Below are positions 1 to 6,269 of a stretch of DNA of 7,408 nt, in pieces. The stretch is taken from NCBI GenBank assembly GCA_005791325.1, contig SXXA01000076.1:1-7408 (forward strand), in the 5' to 3' direction. This DNA comes from Actinomycetota bacterium (lineage in GTDB: Bacteria; Margulisbacteria; Marinamargulisbacteria; SXXA01). Made by a program: the position numbers and the translations under genes. The notes under the pieces were generated by a model that saw only the letters and a program-made list of their open reading frames with translations, ran no database searches and was not told where the DNA came from. Within the stretch, counting starts at the first letter, position 1; each line of letters opens with the position of its first letter.

Positions 1-33
1 ACTGCTGGCACAGGAAATGTAAGTTGGGCATAA
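1..33 (+). CDS. C-terminal end of an upstream gene, possibly a phage structural protein (partial)
   Basis: Frame 1 reads ten residues, TAGTGNVSWA, and then TAA at 31-33. That stop overlaps the ATG of the next gene as TAATG, the usual arrangement of translationally coupled genes. The small, Gly/Thr/Ser-rich ending would suit a phage tail or fibre protein, and the following gene is of phage type. Only ten codons are visible. Frame 2 is also open briefly and ends at TAA 20-22, so the assignment rests mainly on the stop/start overlap and stays tentative. Confidence 0.3.
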   Translation, partial: TAGTGNVSWA

Positions 34-284
34 TGGCAACATATTGGGCAGAACTAGACGCAAACAATATCGTGGTGCAAGTCATCACAGGCGTAGACGA
101 AACGACTATTGAAGGCATACCAACGGGCGAGTGGTACAGCAATTTTGTTGGTGCGCCATGTGTAGAAACTTTCATAAACCGCGAGGACAAAACCTACGCA
201 GGTATCGGTTACACCTACGACGAAACAACGGAAAATTTTGTAGCGCCGCCACAACCTAAACCGTTAGAGCCGTTAGAGCCGTAA
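33..284 (+). CDS. Short marine-phage-type protein with an AGIGYTYD motif, function unknown
   Basis: This 83-residue protein starts with MATYWAELDANNIV and contains YAGIGYTYD followed by a Pro-rich tail. That layout (a short strand after 'YWAELD.NNIV', then 'AGIGYTYD...F.PP.P') is one I associate with small proteins near structural genes of marine cyanophages and pelagiphages; this is recall, not a search. The biochemical role is unknown. I chose ATG 33 over TTG 24 because it matches the family start and overlaps the upstream stop as TAATG; there is no clear Shine-Dalgarno sequence. The tail is PKPLEPLEP, encoded by a tandem repeat. Codon use differs from every other gene here: by hand count Asp is GAC 4/4 and Tyr TAC 4/5, whereas the ABC gene immediately after uses GAT 8/9 and TAT 6/7. 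It is therefore foreign to the rest of the window. Confidence 0.7.
   Translation: MATYWAELDANNIVVQVITGVDETTIEGIPTGEWYSNFVGAPCVETFINREDKTYAGIGYTYDETTENFVAPPQPKPLEPLEP
261..281 (+). repeat. 9-base tandem repeat, 2.3 copies
   Basis: CCGTTAGAG occurs twice in tandem (261-269, 270-278) followed by CCG. It encodes the PLEPLEP end of the phage-type protein and ends directly at the stop codon, a few bases before the sequence turns into an ABC transporter gene. A repeat at a breakpoint could reflect either natural slippage or an assembly error. Confidence 0.85.
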
Positions 285-1079
285 ATGGCGCCATCGATGG
301 TTACTGAGGTTGCGTCACCTCATTTGCCGCCCCATGTGATTGGTAAAATTGGATTCAATGGGGTTTCCTTTGCGTATCCAACGGCCCTGTCCAATCCGGT
401 GGTGCAGGGTCTTGAATTGCAAATTGAGGCGGGTACGGTGGTGGGTATTGCGGGTGCAACCGGATGTGGTAAATCCACATTAATTAAATTGTTGTTACGA
501 TTTTATGATCCCCAAGTCGGTTCGATATTGTTGGATGGGGTGCCCATTAATCAATGGTCCATCCGTTCATTACGCCAATCGATCGCCTTGGTTAGCCAAG
601 ATGTTTATTTGTTTCATGGCACCATTTACGAGAACATTGCGTATGGGTTACCACATGCCACACCTGACCAAGTGGAAGCGGCGGCTCGATGTGCAGCCTT
701 TCATGATGTGGTTTGCCAATTTGAGAGGGGGTATCAAACGATTGTGGGGGAACGGGGTATTCGGTTATCGGGTGGGCAAAGACAGCGACTAAGTATTGCT
801 AGGGCTGTGTTAAAAAATGCGCCAATTTTGGTATTTGATGAGGCGACGAGCAGCGTTGATACCGAAACAGAGGAAGCCATACAGCGCCAGTTTGCGATGG
901 TAACCAAGGGTAAAACGGCCATTGTGATTGCCCATCGATTATCCACCATTCGCCATGCGGATCGGATTGTGGTGTTGAATAATGGACGTGTAACGGAAGA
1001 TGGGTCACATATGTCACTATTGCGTTTGGGTGGGACGTATGCGCGGTTGTGGTCGACACAAGTGGGGCATCAAGGATGA
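285..1079 (+). CDS. ABC exporter nucleotide-binding domain; membrane domain missing (5'-truncated)
   Basis: The 264-residue product is an ATPase domain of the ABCB/MsbA/lipid-peptide exporter class. All motifs are present: A-loop Tyr31 (VSFAYP), Walker A GATGCGKST 57-65, Q-loop Gln105 (VSQDVYLF), signature LSGGQ 161-165, Walker B ILVFDE 181-186 with catalytic Glu186, D-loop SSVD, and H-loop His217 (IAHRLST). In this class the ATPase is normally fused behind about 320 residues of six-helix membrane domain in a protein near 580-600 residues. Here nothing precedes it: residues 1-22 look like the inter-domain linker, and upstream lies a stop and a phage-type gene. The ATG at 285 has no ribosome binding site and is probably an ordinary codon or a junction artefact, so the true gene likely began upstream in the native genome. 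The substrate cannot be inferred. The stop overlaps the next gene as ATGA. Confidence 0.9.
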   Translation: MAPSMVTEVASPHLPPHVIGKIGFNGVSFAYPTALSNPVVQGLELQIEAGTVVGIAGATGCGKSTLIKLLLRFYDPQVGSILLDGVPINQWSIRSLRQSIALVSQDVYLFHGTIYENIAYGLPHATPDQVEAAARCAAFHDVVCQFERGYQTIVGERGIRLSGGQRQRLSIARAVLKNAPILVFDEATSSVDTETEEAIQRQFAMVTKGKTAIVIAHRLSTIRHADRIVVLNNGRVTEDGSHMSLLRLGGTYARLWSTQVGHQG

Positions 1080-1198
1080 AGTGGTGGATAATCGTGGGGG
1101 GCGGTGGGTTTTTATTGATTCATGCTTTGTTTTTTGCATTGGTGTATTGGCGATTGGGAAAATTGGCTAAAGAATTAACCAATAAAAAATCAAAGTAA
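1076..1198 (+). CDS. 40-residue single-span membrane protein coupled to the ABC gene
   Basis: ATG 1076 overlaps the ABC stop codon (ATGA), and the frame runs 40 codons to TAA 1196-1198. The peptide starts MKWWIIVGGGG, continues with a hydrophobic stretch to about residue 25 (LLIHALFFALVYW), and ends in a basic amphipathic tail (KLAKELTNKKSK). This predicts one inner-membrane helix with a cytoplasmic positive C-terminus. 'AAGG' sits immediately before the ATG inside the ABC gene, so initiation probably depends on reinitiation after ABC translation. A probable terminator follows, making this the last gene of the transcript. I do not recognise the family; by context it could be an accessory subunit or stabiliser of the exporter. 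A chance reading frame cannot be fully excluded, but overlap, hydrophobic pattern and terminator placement all favour a real gene. Confidence 0.62.
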   Translation: MKWWIIVGGGGFLLIHALFFALVYWRLGKLAKELTNKKSK

Positions 1199-1209
1199 AG
1201 TGGGTCGGA

Positions 1210-1239
1210 GCCTGCCTTTTAACAGGCGGGTGGATTTTT
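1210..1239 (+). terminator. Probable rho-independent terminator of the ABC operon
   Basis: CCTGCC (1211-1216) pairs with GGCGGG (1225-1230), six pairs including one T-G, around an 8-base loop, followed shortly by five T (1235-1239). An alternative register pairs GCCTG 1210-1214 with CAGGC 1223-1227. It lies 12 bases after the small membrane gene. A second weak stem, AAGG (1240-1243) with CCTT (1250-1253) followed by T residues, sits just behind it. Confidence 0.6.
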
Positions 1240-1268
1240 AAGGGCCTAGCCTTTTATGGTGGTGTGAT

Positions 1269-1311
1269 GCTCAGCACCCATCCCCATTTGATTGGGGGGG
1301 CTCAGAACCCA
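1269..1311 (+). repeat. 12-base direct repeat pair GCTCAG(C/A)ACCCA
   Basis: GCTCAGCACCCA (1269-1280) recurs as GCTCAGAACCCA (1300-1311) with one mismatch, 31 bases apart. Each copy is followed by a stem of C-run and G-run, so the stretch looks like two units of [12-base tag + C4/G4 hairpin]. It lies in the noncoding region before pepN. Its role is unknown. Confidence 0.6.
1281..1298 (+). other. Hairpin, first C4/G4 stem before pepN
   Basis: CCCCA (1282-1286) pairs with TGGGG (1293-1297) around the six-base loop TTTGAT, extended by one T-G pair. No T-run follows, so it is not a standard terminator. It lies between the two copies of the direct repeat. Confidence 0.5.
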
Positions 1312-1316
1312 CATTG

Positions 1317-1340
1317 ATATCCCCCTCGTGAATGGGGTAT
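1317..1340 (+). other. Hairpin, second C4/G4 stem before pepN
   Basis: ATA (1317-1319) pairs with TAT (1338-1340), and four C (1322-1325) pair with four G (1334-1337) around an 8-base loop, with TC bulged; a register without the bulge uses a T-G pair. It follows the second repeat copy and ends just before the candidate pepN promoter. It might act as a terminator, an operator or a leader structure; the sequence alone does not decide. Confidence 0.45.
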
Positions 1341-1371
1341 TGCCATTTTTGGTGTTTTATTAGACTATACC
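1340..1371 (+). promoter_or_regulatory. Weak candidate promoter for pepN
   Basis: TTGCCA (1340-1345) resembles a -35 box. Possible -10 boxes are GACTAT (1363-1368, 17-base spacing, 3/6 matches) or TATACC (1366-1371, better sequence but 20-base spacing). A promoter is expected here because a terminator precedes pepN, but the match is poor. Confidence 0.25.
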
Positions 1372-1399
1372 ACTTCTCAAATTTTTTTATGGAGTCATT

Positions 1400-3976
1400 A
1401 TGACTATTTTACCCACCCGTCAAATCGATTGGTGCCCCCTTGACTATCTAATTCCCGCTGCTGAATGGATTGTCTTATTGGATCCCACCAATACCCAAGT
1501 TCGTTCAAAATTAACCATCACCCCCAATCCCGATGGGGGCTCTAACCAACCCATTCGATTGAATGGGGTCGGGTTAATTCTAGAAAGTTGTAAAATGGAT
1601 GGGCGACCAGTTGAACCCATTATTACACCCACTGGCATCGAACTTCCCCCCACCCGCAAACCAATTGATATTGAGTTGGTAACCCGATGCAACCCCACGG
1701 CCAATACCGCCTTGGAAGGTCTTTATTGGGTGGATGGTGTGTATTGTACCCAAAATGAACCGGAAGGATTGCGGCGAATCTCGTACTTTATCGATCGACC
1801 TGATCAATTAACCCGATTCACCATTACCCTAGTAGCACCCAAGTCATGTCCTTATTTGTTGGCCAATGGGAACCAAGTGGCAAAGGGCGAATGGGATGAC
1901 ACATCACACTTTGTAACTTGGGAAGACCCGTTTCCAAAACCATCTTATTTAGTAGCCATGGTGGCAGGTCATTTTGATTGTATTCAAGATGAGTTTACGA
2001 CCCGATCAGGTCGGACCGTGCAACTGGAAATTTATACTGATTTGGGTACAGCCAATCGGTGTTGGCATGCCATGAACTCCCTTAAACGGGCGATGAAATG
2101 GGATGAAACGGTGTATCAGCGAGAATATGATTTGGAACGCTTTATGATTGTGGCAACCCAAACCTTTAATATGGGAGCCATGGAAAATACAGGTTTAAAT
2201 ATTTTTAATGCGGCGTATGTTCACTATGATGTGGACACGGCCACCGATACCGATTATTTAAATGTCGAACGGGTCATTGCTCATGAATACTTTCACCATT
2301 GGACAGGGAATCGGGTGACTTGTCGAGATTGGTTTCAACTGACCCTTAAAGAAGGATTAACGGTGTATCGCGACCAGTCCTTTTCGGGCGACATGAATTC
2401 TAACGCCGTTCAACGAATTGCCGATGTGGTTCAATTGGTGGAACGACAGTTTGAAGAAGATGCTGGCCCAATGGCCCATCCCATTCAGCCCGCATCCTAT
2501 ATCGAAATTAATAATTTTTATACCGCTACTGTTTACGAAAAGGGCGCCGAAATTATTCGTATGATGGCCTTATTGGCAGATGCCAATACCCCTAAAATTG
2601 GGGCTGGGTTTATGAATGGGGTTCAAATTTATTTTAATCGACATACTGGCCAAGCCGTGACGACCGAAAGCTGGATACGTGCGATTGAAGATGGTGCCGG
2701 CATCGACTTGTCTCAATTTCGACGCTGGTATCATCAAGCTGGAACCCCTCATTTGAGTATTCAACGACTCCATTCTGATGCAGACCAGCATACGTATCAA
2801 TTGATCCAAACGTGTCGGGATACCCCAGAAACAGTGTCGAAACAACCATTTGTGATCCCAGTATTATTGGGTTTTGTAAGTCATCAGGGTCATGCGCTTC
2901 CTTTTCGTGTGGGTGACGGACCAGAGTGTATGGAGCAGCTTATATCAATCCAAGATGAGCAAACCATTCTCAGCATTACAGTGGAACCGGAGGCCGTGCC
3001 GTCATGGTGTCGAACCCTTTCTGCACCGATTACATGGTCGTATCCTTACACGCAAGCGGATTATCATTGTTTAATGAAATCAGATTCAGACCCAGTTAAT
3101 CGGTATATGGCCACCACCCATTTGGTGACGCAAGCCATTAATAACCCACACATCCAGCCTACCGATCTTCTGAATACCATTGACTATTGGGTCACGAACC
3201 CACATGATCCCGCTTTGTTGGCACAACTATTGACCCCCCCTTCACTCAGCCGATTGATGAGAGATCGTTTGCAATTTCCATTAGAAGCGGTGGCAGCCGG
3301 TCGTCGACAATGGCTTCAAACGGTTGGAGAGGGGTTGCGCGCATCCTTTTCTGACTTATATCAACGGTTGCGGCAAAAGGAGGGGATGACCTTAGGTGAG
3401 CGACAATTATTAAATCGGTTGTTGGTATTTTTAGTGGTGGCGGATCCTGAACAATATGCCCCATGGGCCATTTCTCAATTGCTAGACTCAAAACGGATGT
3501 CACTACAAATGGGAGCCATGGGCGCCTTGGTGCATGTGGATCACTTACCCTGTTTTGATGAGGGTATTTCAATTTTTTATGATCGGTGGCAGCATGAACC
3601 CCTTCTAATGAACAAGTGGTTCTCAATCCAAGTGGCAGGGGAATCGTCGGGTTTTTCTCGTGCTCAAAAATTAATACAACACCCTCAATTCGATTGGTTG
3701 AATCCCAATCGATCTCGGTCAGTGGTGGGGTCATTCAGTCAAAATTGGGTTCAATTCCACACGTCAGATGCCTATCAATGGATGGCCACACAATTGCTAG
3801 AGTTGGATGCTAAAAACCCATTATTGGCAGCTCGGTTGGGCACATGTTTTCAAGCCTACCCCCTATTAAATCATGAGCGACAAGAGGGGATGGCGGGTGC
3901 CATGACTACCATTTTATCGGCTCAATCCCTTTCCAATAACTTATATGAAGTTGTCAGCAAGATAAAAAATGGGTAA
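1400..3976 (+). CDS. pepN: Aminopeptidase N, M1 family zinc metallopeptidase
   Basis: This cytoplasmic aminopeptidase removes N-terminal residues from peptides, completing ATP-dependent protein degradation and peptide salvage. The 858-residue length matches proteobacterial PepN (E. coli 870). Landmarks line up with the E. coli enzyme to within one or two residues: the substrate-anchoring pair Gln118/Glu120, the exopeptidase motif G259-A-M-E-N263, the zinc site H295-E-Y-F-H299 with Glu318 as third ligand (HEYFHHWTGNRVTCRDW then LKEG), and catalytic Tyr379 in TVYEKG. An all-beta N-terminal domain (about 1-190), the thermolysin-like catalytic domain (about 190-435), a small beta domain (about 440-540) and an all-helical C-terminal superhelix follow in order. 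There is no signal peptide. The start is ATG 1400, preceded by GGAG (1391-1394) five bases upstream. The gene appears monocistronic: terminator-like structures lie upstream and about 130 noncoding bases downstream. It is complete and intact. Confidence 0.97.
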   Translation: MTILPTRQIDWCPLDYLIPAAEWIVLLDPTNTQVRSKLTITPNPDGGSNQPIRLNGVGLILESCKMDGRPVEPIITPTGIELPPTRKPIDIELVTRCNPTANTALEGLYWVDGVYCTQNEPEGLRRISYFIDRPDQLTRFTITLVAPKSCPYLLANGNQVAKGEWDDTSHFVTWEDPFPKPSYLVAMVAGHFDCIQDEFTTRSGRTVQLEIYTDLGTANRCWHAMNSLKRAMKWDETVYQREYDLERFMIVATQTFNMGAMENTGLNIFNAAYVHYDVDTATDTDYLNVERVIAHEYFHHWTGNRVTCRDWFQLTLKEGLTVYRDQSFSGDMNSNAVQRIADVVQLVERQFEEDAGPMAHPIQPASYIEINNFYTATVYEKGAEIIRMMALLADANTPKIGAGFMNGVQIYFNRHTGQAVTTESWIRAIEDGAGIDLSQFRRWYHQAGTPHLSIQRLHSDADQHTYQLIQTCRDTPETVSKQPFVIPVLLGFVSHQGHALPFRVGDGPECMEQLISIQDEQTILSITVEPEAVPSWCRTLSAPITWSYPYTQADYHCLMKSDSDPVNRYMATTHLVTQAINNPHIQPTDLLNTIDYWVTNPHDPALLAQLLTPPSLSRLMRDRLQFPLEAVAAGRRQWLQTVGEGLRASFSDLYQRLRQKEGMTLGERQLLNRLLVFLVVADPEQYAPWAISQLLDSKRMSLQMGAMGALVHVDHLPCFDEGISIFYDRWQHEPLLMNKWFSIQVAGESSGFSRAQKLIQHPQFDWLNPNRSRSVVGSFSQNWVQFHTSDAYQWMATQLLELDAKNPLLAARLGTCFQAYPLLNHERQEGMAGAMTTILSAQSLSNNLYEVVSKIKNG

Positions 3977-4002
3977 TATCACACCACTTGAGCCAAATCT
4001 AT

Positions 4003-4059
4003 TTGACAGAATATATAACCGAATAATTGTCATCTAGCGTTTTAAATTTGGCCTATAAA
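4003..4059 (+). promoter_or_regulatory. A+T-rich candidate promoter region for the RecJ-like gene
   Basis: A perfect -35 consensus TTGACA lies at 4003-4008, but the best -10 at proper distance (AATTGT 4025-4030, 16-base spacing) matches only half the consensus. TATAAA at 4054-4059 is a good -10 but has no well-placed -35 (TTGTCA 4027-4032 is 21 bases away). One of these probably drives the next gene; which one cannot be decided by eye. No terminator for pepN is visible between the two genes, only a weak CAAAT/ATTTG stem at 3994-4005. Confidence 0.35.
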
Positions 4060-4093
4060 GTCGTTATTGTTTTGTTGTGATTTTTTTTGAGAA

Positions 4094-4100
4094 GAGGAAG
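4094..4100 (+). promoter_or_regulatory. Ribosome binding site deciding the RecJ-like start
   Basis: GAGGAAG lies six bases before ATG 4107. An in-frame GTG at 4077 would add ten residues (MIFFEKRKLS) but has no ribosome binding site before it and would put this purine-rich tract inside the gene. ATG 4107 is therefore preferred. Confidence 0.75.
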
Positions 4101-4106
4101 TTAAGT

Positions 4107-6206
4107 ATGACGAAAGTGTATAATACCGAAAGTTTACATCGGGAGCGTTGGCACGTTACCGAAGTGGATCAATTGGCCGTTCAGGAATATTCAGAAAAGT
4201 TTGGCTTGGACCCCTTGTTAGCACGGCTCTTATTGGTTCGAAATATTGGGGATGGTCAGGATGAAGATATTTGGGGATTTATTAACCCCCCTGAGAATCT
4301 GTTAACCCATTATACGGATATTACATCAGATGATGACTTATCCAATGCGGTCACCCGAATTGTCACGGCACTTCGTGAGGGTCAAAAAATAATGGTGAAT
4401 GGGGATCCGGATGCCGACGGCATATCGGGGGCGACTATTTTGGTGGCATCGATTCGCGAGTTAGGTGGACAAGCTTTTTATGAGTTTCCCACTCGATCGA
4501 AGGAAGGGCACGGCTTACAACCCCGCATTGTGGATGATAGTGTGCGATTGGGGTGTCGATTAATTATCACCTCTGATTGTGGCTCAAAAGATGTGGAATC
4601 GGTTGATTATGCCAATTCTCAGGGGTTGGATGTTATTATATGTGATCACCATGTTTTGGGTAAGAATTTGCCCAAATGCCATGCATTGGTGAACCCCCAT
4701 CGGCGTTCAGAGACCACATTTGCCAGAGGTCTTTCCGGGGCGGGTGTGTCTTATAAATTGGCCCTGGCTGTGTTTGATGCCATGGGCATTACGGTTTCCT
4801 CTGAATTTATGGATTATCTATTGGCTTTGGTTGCATTGGGTCCCATTTCAGATCGCATGTCTTTTTTAAATCCAATGAATCGAATTTTGGTTCGAGAAGG
4901 GGTTCGGGCCTTGAACGCCACCCGCATGGAAGGGTTGAGGGCTTTAAAAGAGGTGTCTAGGAGTAACTATACTGAGCTTAAGAGTCGCGAAATTGGGCGC
5001 ACCATCGTGCCACGATTAAATGCGCCCGGTCGAATTGGGGATCGTGATGAGGGGATTCCAGATTCACGCATTGTCTTGGATTTATTGCTGATTGGTACGG
5101 GTAGCCAAAATGCAGAAAAAGCCCAGCAGGTCATGGAGCAATTTAGTGCCGTTTTGGAATTAGAGAAAAAAGGCAGAGCGGTGTCGCCTACAGAGGCCTT
5201 GGGGGAAGCGGCCGTGGTAGATGAAGTGAATGAAAAGCGTAAATTTATCACCAGTAAGATTGAAGATGAAATTGATGATTTAATTCAAACCCAAGTGGAC
5301 CCATCCGTGGATCGCATCATTATTATTCGGGGCCGAAATTGGAACCCTGGGGTTATTGGAATTGATACCGATCGTCTAAAAGACCGCTTTTTGCGTCCGG
5401 CCATGATACTAACCGAATATGATGGATCGGATTATATTCGTGGATCAGTACGTAGTATTCCAACCATTAATATGTACGCCATTATTGATCGGGTCGGTGA
5501 AAAGTTTGAGTTAGCGAATGGGGCACCCCTGTTTCAAACGGAAGTGGATACCCAATTTGGGAAACGGATTATTAATGCATTTGGCGGGCATGCCCAAGCC
5601 TGTGGATTTACCCTACATAGTAAGAATGTGCCACTGTTTTTGGAATTGGTTCGAGCTGAAATGTCGGAGCTCCCATTGGAGCAATTTGAATATTCGTATG
5701 AAATTTTGGATACCATTCAATTTCATCAAATTAACTTTGAGATTGTTAAGAAAATCGATACGTTGGTTCCTTATGGACAGGCTTTTGAATACCCCATTTT
5801 TTATTTAAAAGGGTGTTCATTAAGTCGCGGGCGGGCATTTGGTAATAAATACCAAGAAGCACGAACCCCCCACGTTGAGTTTACGGTATCTGAAAGTTTA
5901 AACCGTAAGGGTGGTAATGGTCGTCGCCTAGATTCAGTGGGATTTGGACTTTGGGAAAAATATTCTTCGTTGGTCAATACCAATCCGTTTGCCCCATTTG
6001 ATATTATCTTTTTTATAGAATTGGTTAAAAAAGGACGCGGTAGACAAGCCCGTGATATGCTGAGGCTGAATGTCTTGGACATTCGTCGCTCGGAGGATAC
6101 CCATGGTATTGGGTCTCGTAAACGAAAGCGTCGTCGCAAAAAAAAGAAGTCAGACCCCCAAATGGCGGATTCAGTATCTAATACATCCTCCGGGAATCCT
6201 GCGTAA
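4107..6206 (+). CDS. recJ: RecJ-family single-stranded-DNA 5'-3' exonuclease (divergent, basic tail)
   Basis: RecJ degrades single-stranded DNA 5' to 3' in recombination, mismatch and base-excision repair. The 699-residue product (numbered from ATG 4107) shows the family layout: an N-terminal segment with LLARLLLVRNIG, then DHH motifs I Asp100/Asp102/Asp104 (NGDPDADG), II Asp157 (ITSDCG), III Asp180-His181-His182, and IV Asp249 (LGPISDRM), so all metal ligands are kept. RLNAPGR 303-309 follows, then the DHHA1 domain with NWNPGVIGID and FGGHAQACG (about 492-500), and an OB-like C-terminal region. Unusual points are GDPDADG where GDYDxDG is usual, about 25-30 extra residues (about 350-375) in the long helix before VDEVNEKRKF, and a Lys/Arg tail (RKRKRRRKKKK, about 671-681) before an acidic/polar end. 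It is longer than typical bacterial RecJ (near 570-600). A specialised RecJ paralogue is the main alternative. The next gene begins 63 bases downstream. Confidence 0.9.
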   Translation: MTKVYNTESLHRERWHVTEVDQLAVQEYSEKFGLDPLLARLLLVRNIGDGQDEDIWGFINPPENLLTHYTDITSDDDLSNAVTRIVTALREGQKIMVNGDPDADGISGATILVASIRELGGQAFYEFPTRSKEGHGLQPRIVDDSVRLGCRLIITSDCGSKDVESVDYANSQGLDVIICDHHVLGKNLPKCHALVNPHRRSETTFARGLSGAGVSYKLALAVFDAMGITVSSEFMDYLLALVALGPISDRMSFLNPMNRILVREGVRALNATRMEGLRALKEVSRSNYTELKSREIGRTIVPRLNAPGRIGDRDEGIPDSRIVLDLLLIGTGSQNAEKAQQVMEQFSAVLELEKKGRAVSPTEALGEAAVVDEVNEKRKFITSKIEDEIDDLIQTQVDPSVDRIIIIRGRNWNPGVIGIDTDRLKDRFLRPAMILTEYDGSDYIRGSVRSIPTINMYAIIDRVGEKFELANGAPLFQTEVDTQFGKRIINAFGGHAQACGFTLHSKNVPLFLELVRAEMSELPLEQFEYSYEILDTIQFHQINFEIVKKIDTLVPYGQAFEYPIFYLKGCSLSRGRAFGNKYQEARTPHVEFTVSESLNRKGGNGRRLDSVGFGLWEKYSSLVNTNPFAPFDIIFFIELVKKGRGRQARDMLRLNVLDIRRSEDTHGIGSRKRKRRRKKKKSDPQMADSVSNTSSGNPA

Positions 6207-6227
6207 TTGACGGATTGTATAAACTAG

Positions 6228-6245
6228 GATAGCTTCTTGGCTATC
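6228..6245 (+). other. Hairpin between recJ and the lipoprotein gene
   Basis: GATAGC (6228-6233) pairs perfectly with GCTATC (6240-6245) around a six-base loop; a T-G pair can extend it inward. No T-run follows directly; the eight T at 6264-6271 are 18 bases away. It may be a weak terminator or a leader stem. It occludes the alternative TTG start at 6237, which is one reason to prefer the later start. Confidence 0.45.
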
Positions 6246-6255
6246 ATCTCATTAA

Positions 6256-6263
6256 AAAAGGGG
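6256..6263 (+). promoter_or_regulatory. Ribosome binding site of the lipoprotein gene
   Basis: AAAAGGGG lies six bases before TTG 6270. The other in-frame start, TTG 6237, has AGGA (6226-6229) seven bases upstream but sits in a hairpin loop and would give an unusually long, poorly charged leader. No ATG exists in this part of the frame. Confidence 0.5.
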
Positions 6264-6269
6264 TTTTTT

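Noticed and set aside
1..284. A prophage or phage island
   Set aside because: Only one short phage-type gene and ten codons of another are visible, with no integrase, attachment site or tRNA. A chimera is the simpler reading.
285..1079. Reading the ABC protein as a complete stand-alone importer ATPase
   Set aside because: The signature and flanking motifs (VSQDVYLFHGTIYENI, IAHRLSTIRHADRI) are those of exporter half-transporters, whose ATPase is fused to a membrane domain. The start lacks a ribosome binding site and follows a breakpoint.
1076..1198. CcmD-like haem exporter subunit
   Set aside because: Size and topology fit, but the neighbouring ABC protein is exporter-type rather than the shorter CcmA, and no other cytochrome c maturation gene is present.
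1255..1345. A CRISPR array
   Set aside because: Only two imperfect 12-base copies exist, spacers differ in nature and contain hairpins, and no cas gene is present.
3246..3734. A 162-codon open frame on the minus strand inside pepN
   Set aside because: It lies wholly within an intact, highly conserved coding region, its product shows no recognisable pattern, and it has no ribosome binding site. It is a by-product of pepN codon use.
4077..4106. GTG 4077 as the start of the RecJ-like protein
   Set aside because: No ribosome binding site precedes it, whereas GAGGAAG is ideally placed before ATG 4107.
4967..5251. A 94-codon minus-strand open frame inside the RecJ-like gene
   Set aside because: Its low-complexity Ser-rich product is the complement of the conserved RecJ helix region; nothing supports expression.
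6207..6230. TTGACG and TATAAA / TAGGAT as a promoter for the lipoprotein gene
   Set aside because: The spacings are 5 and 12 bases, too short for a functional -35/-10 pair.
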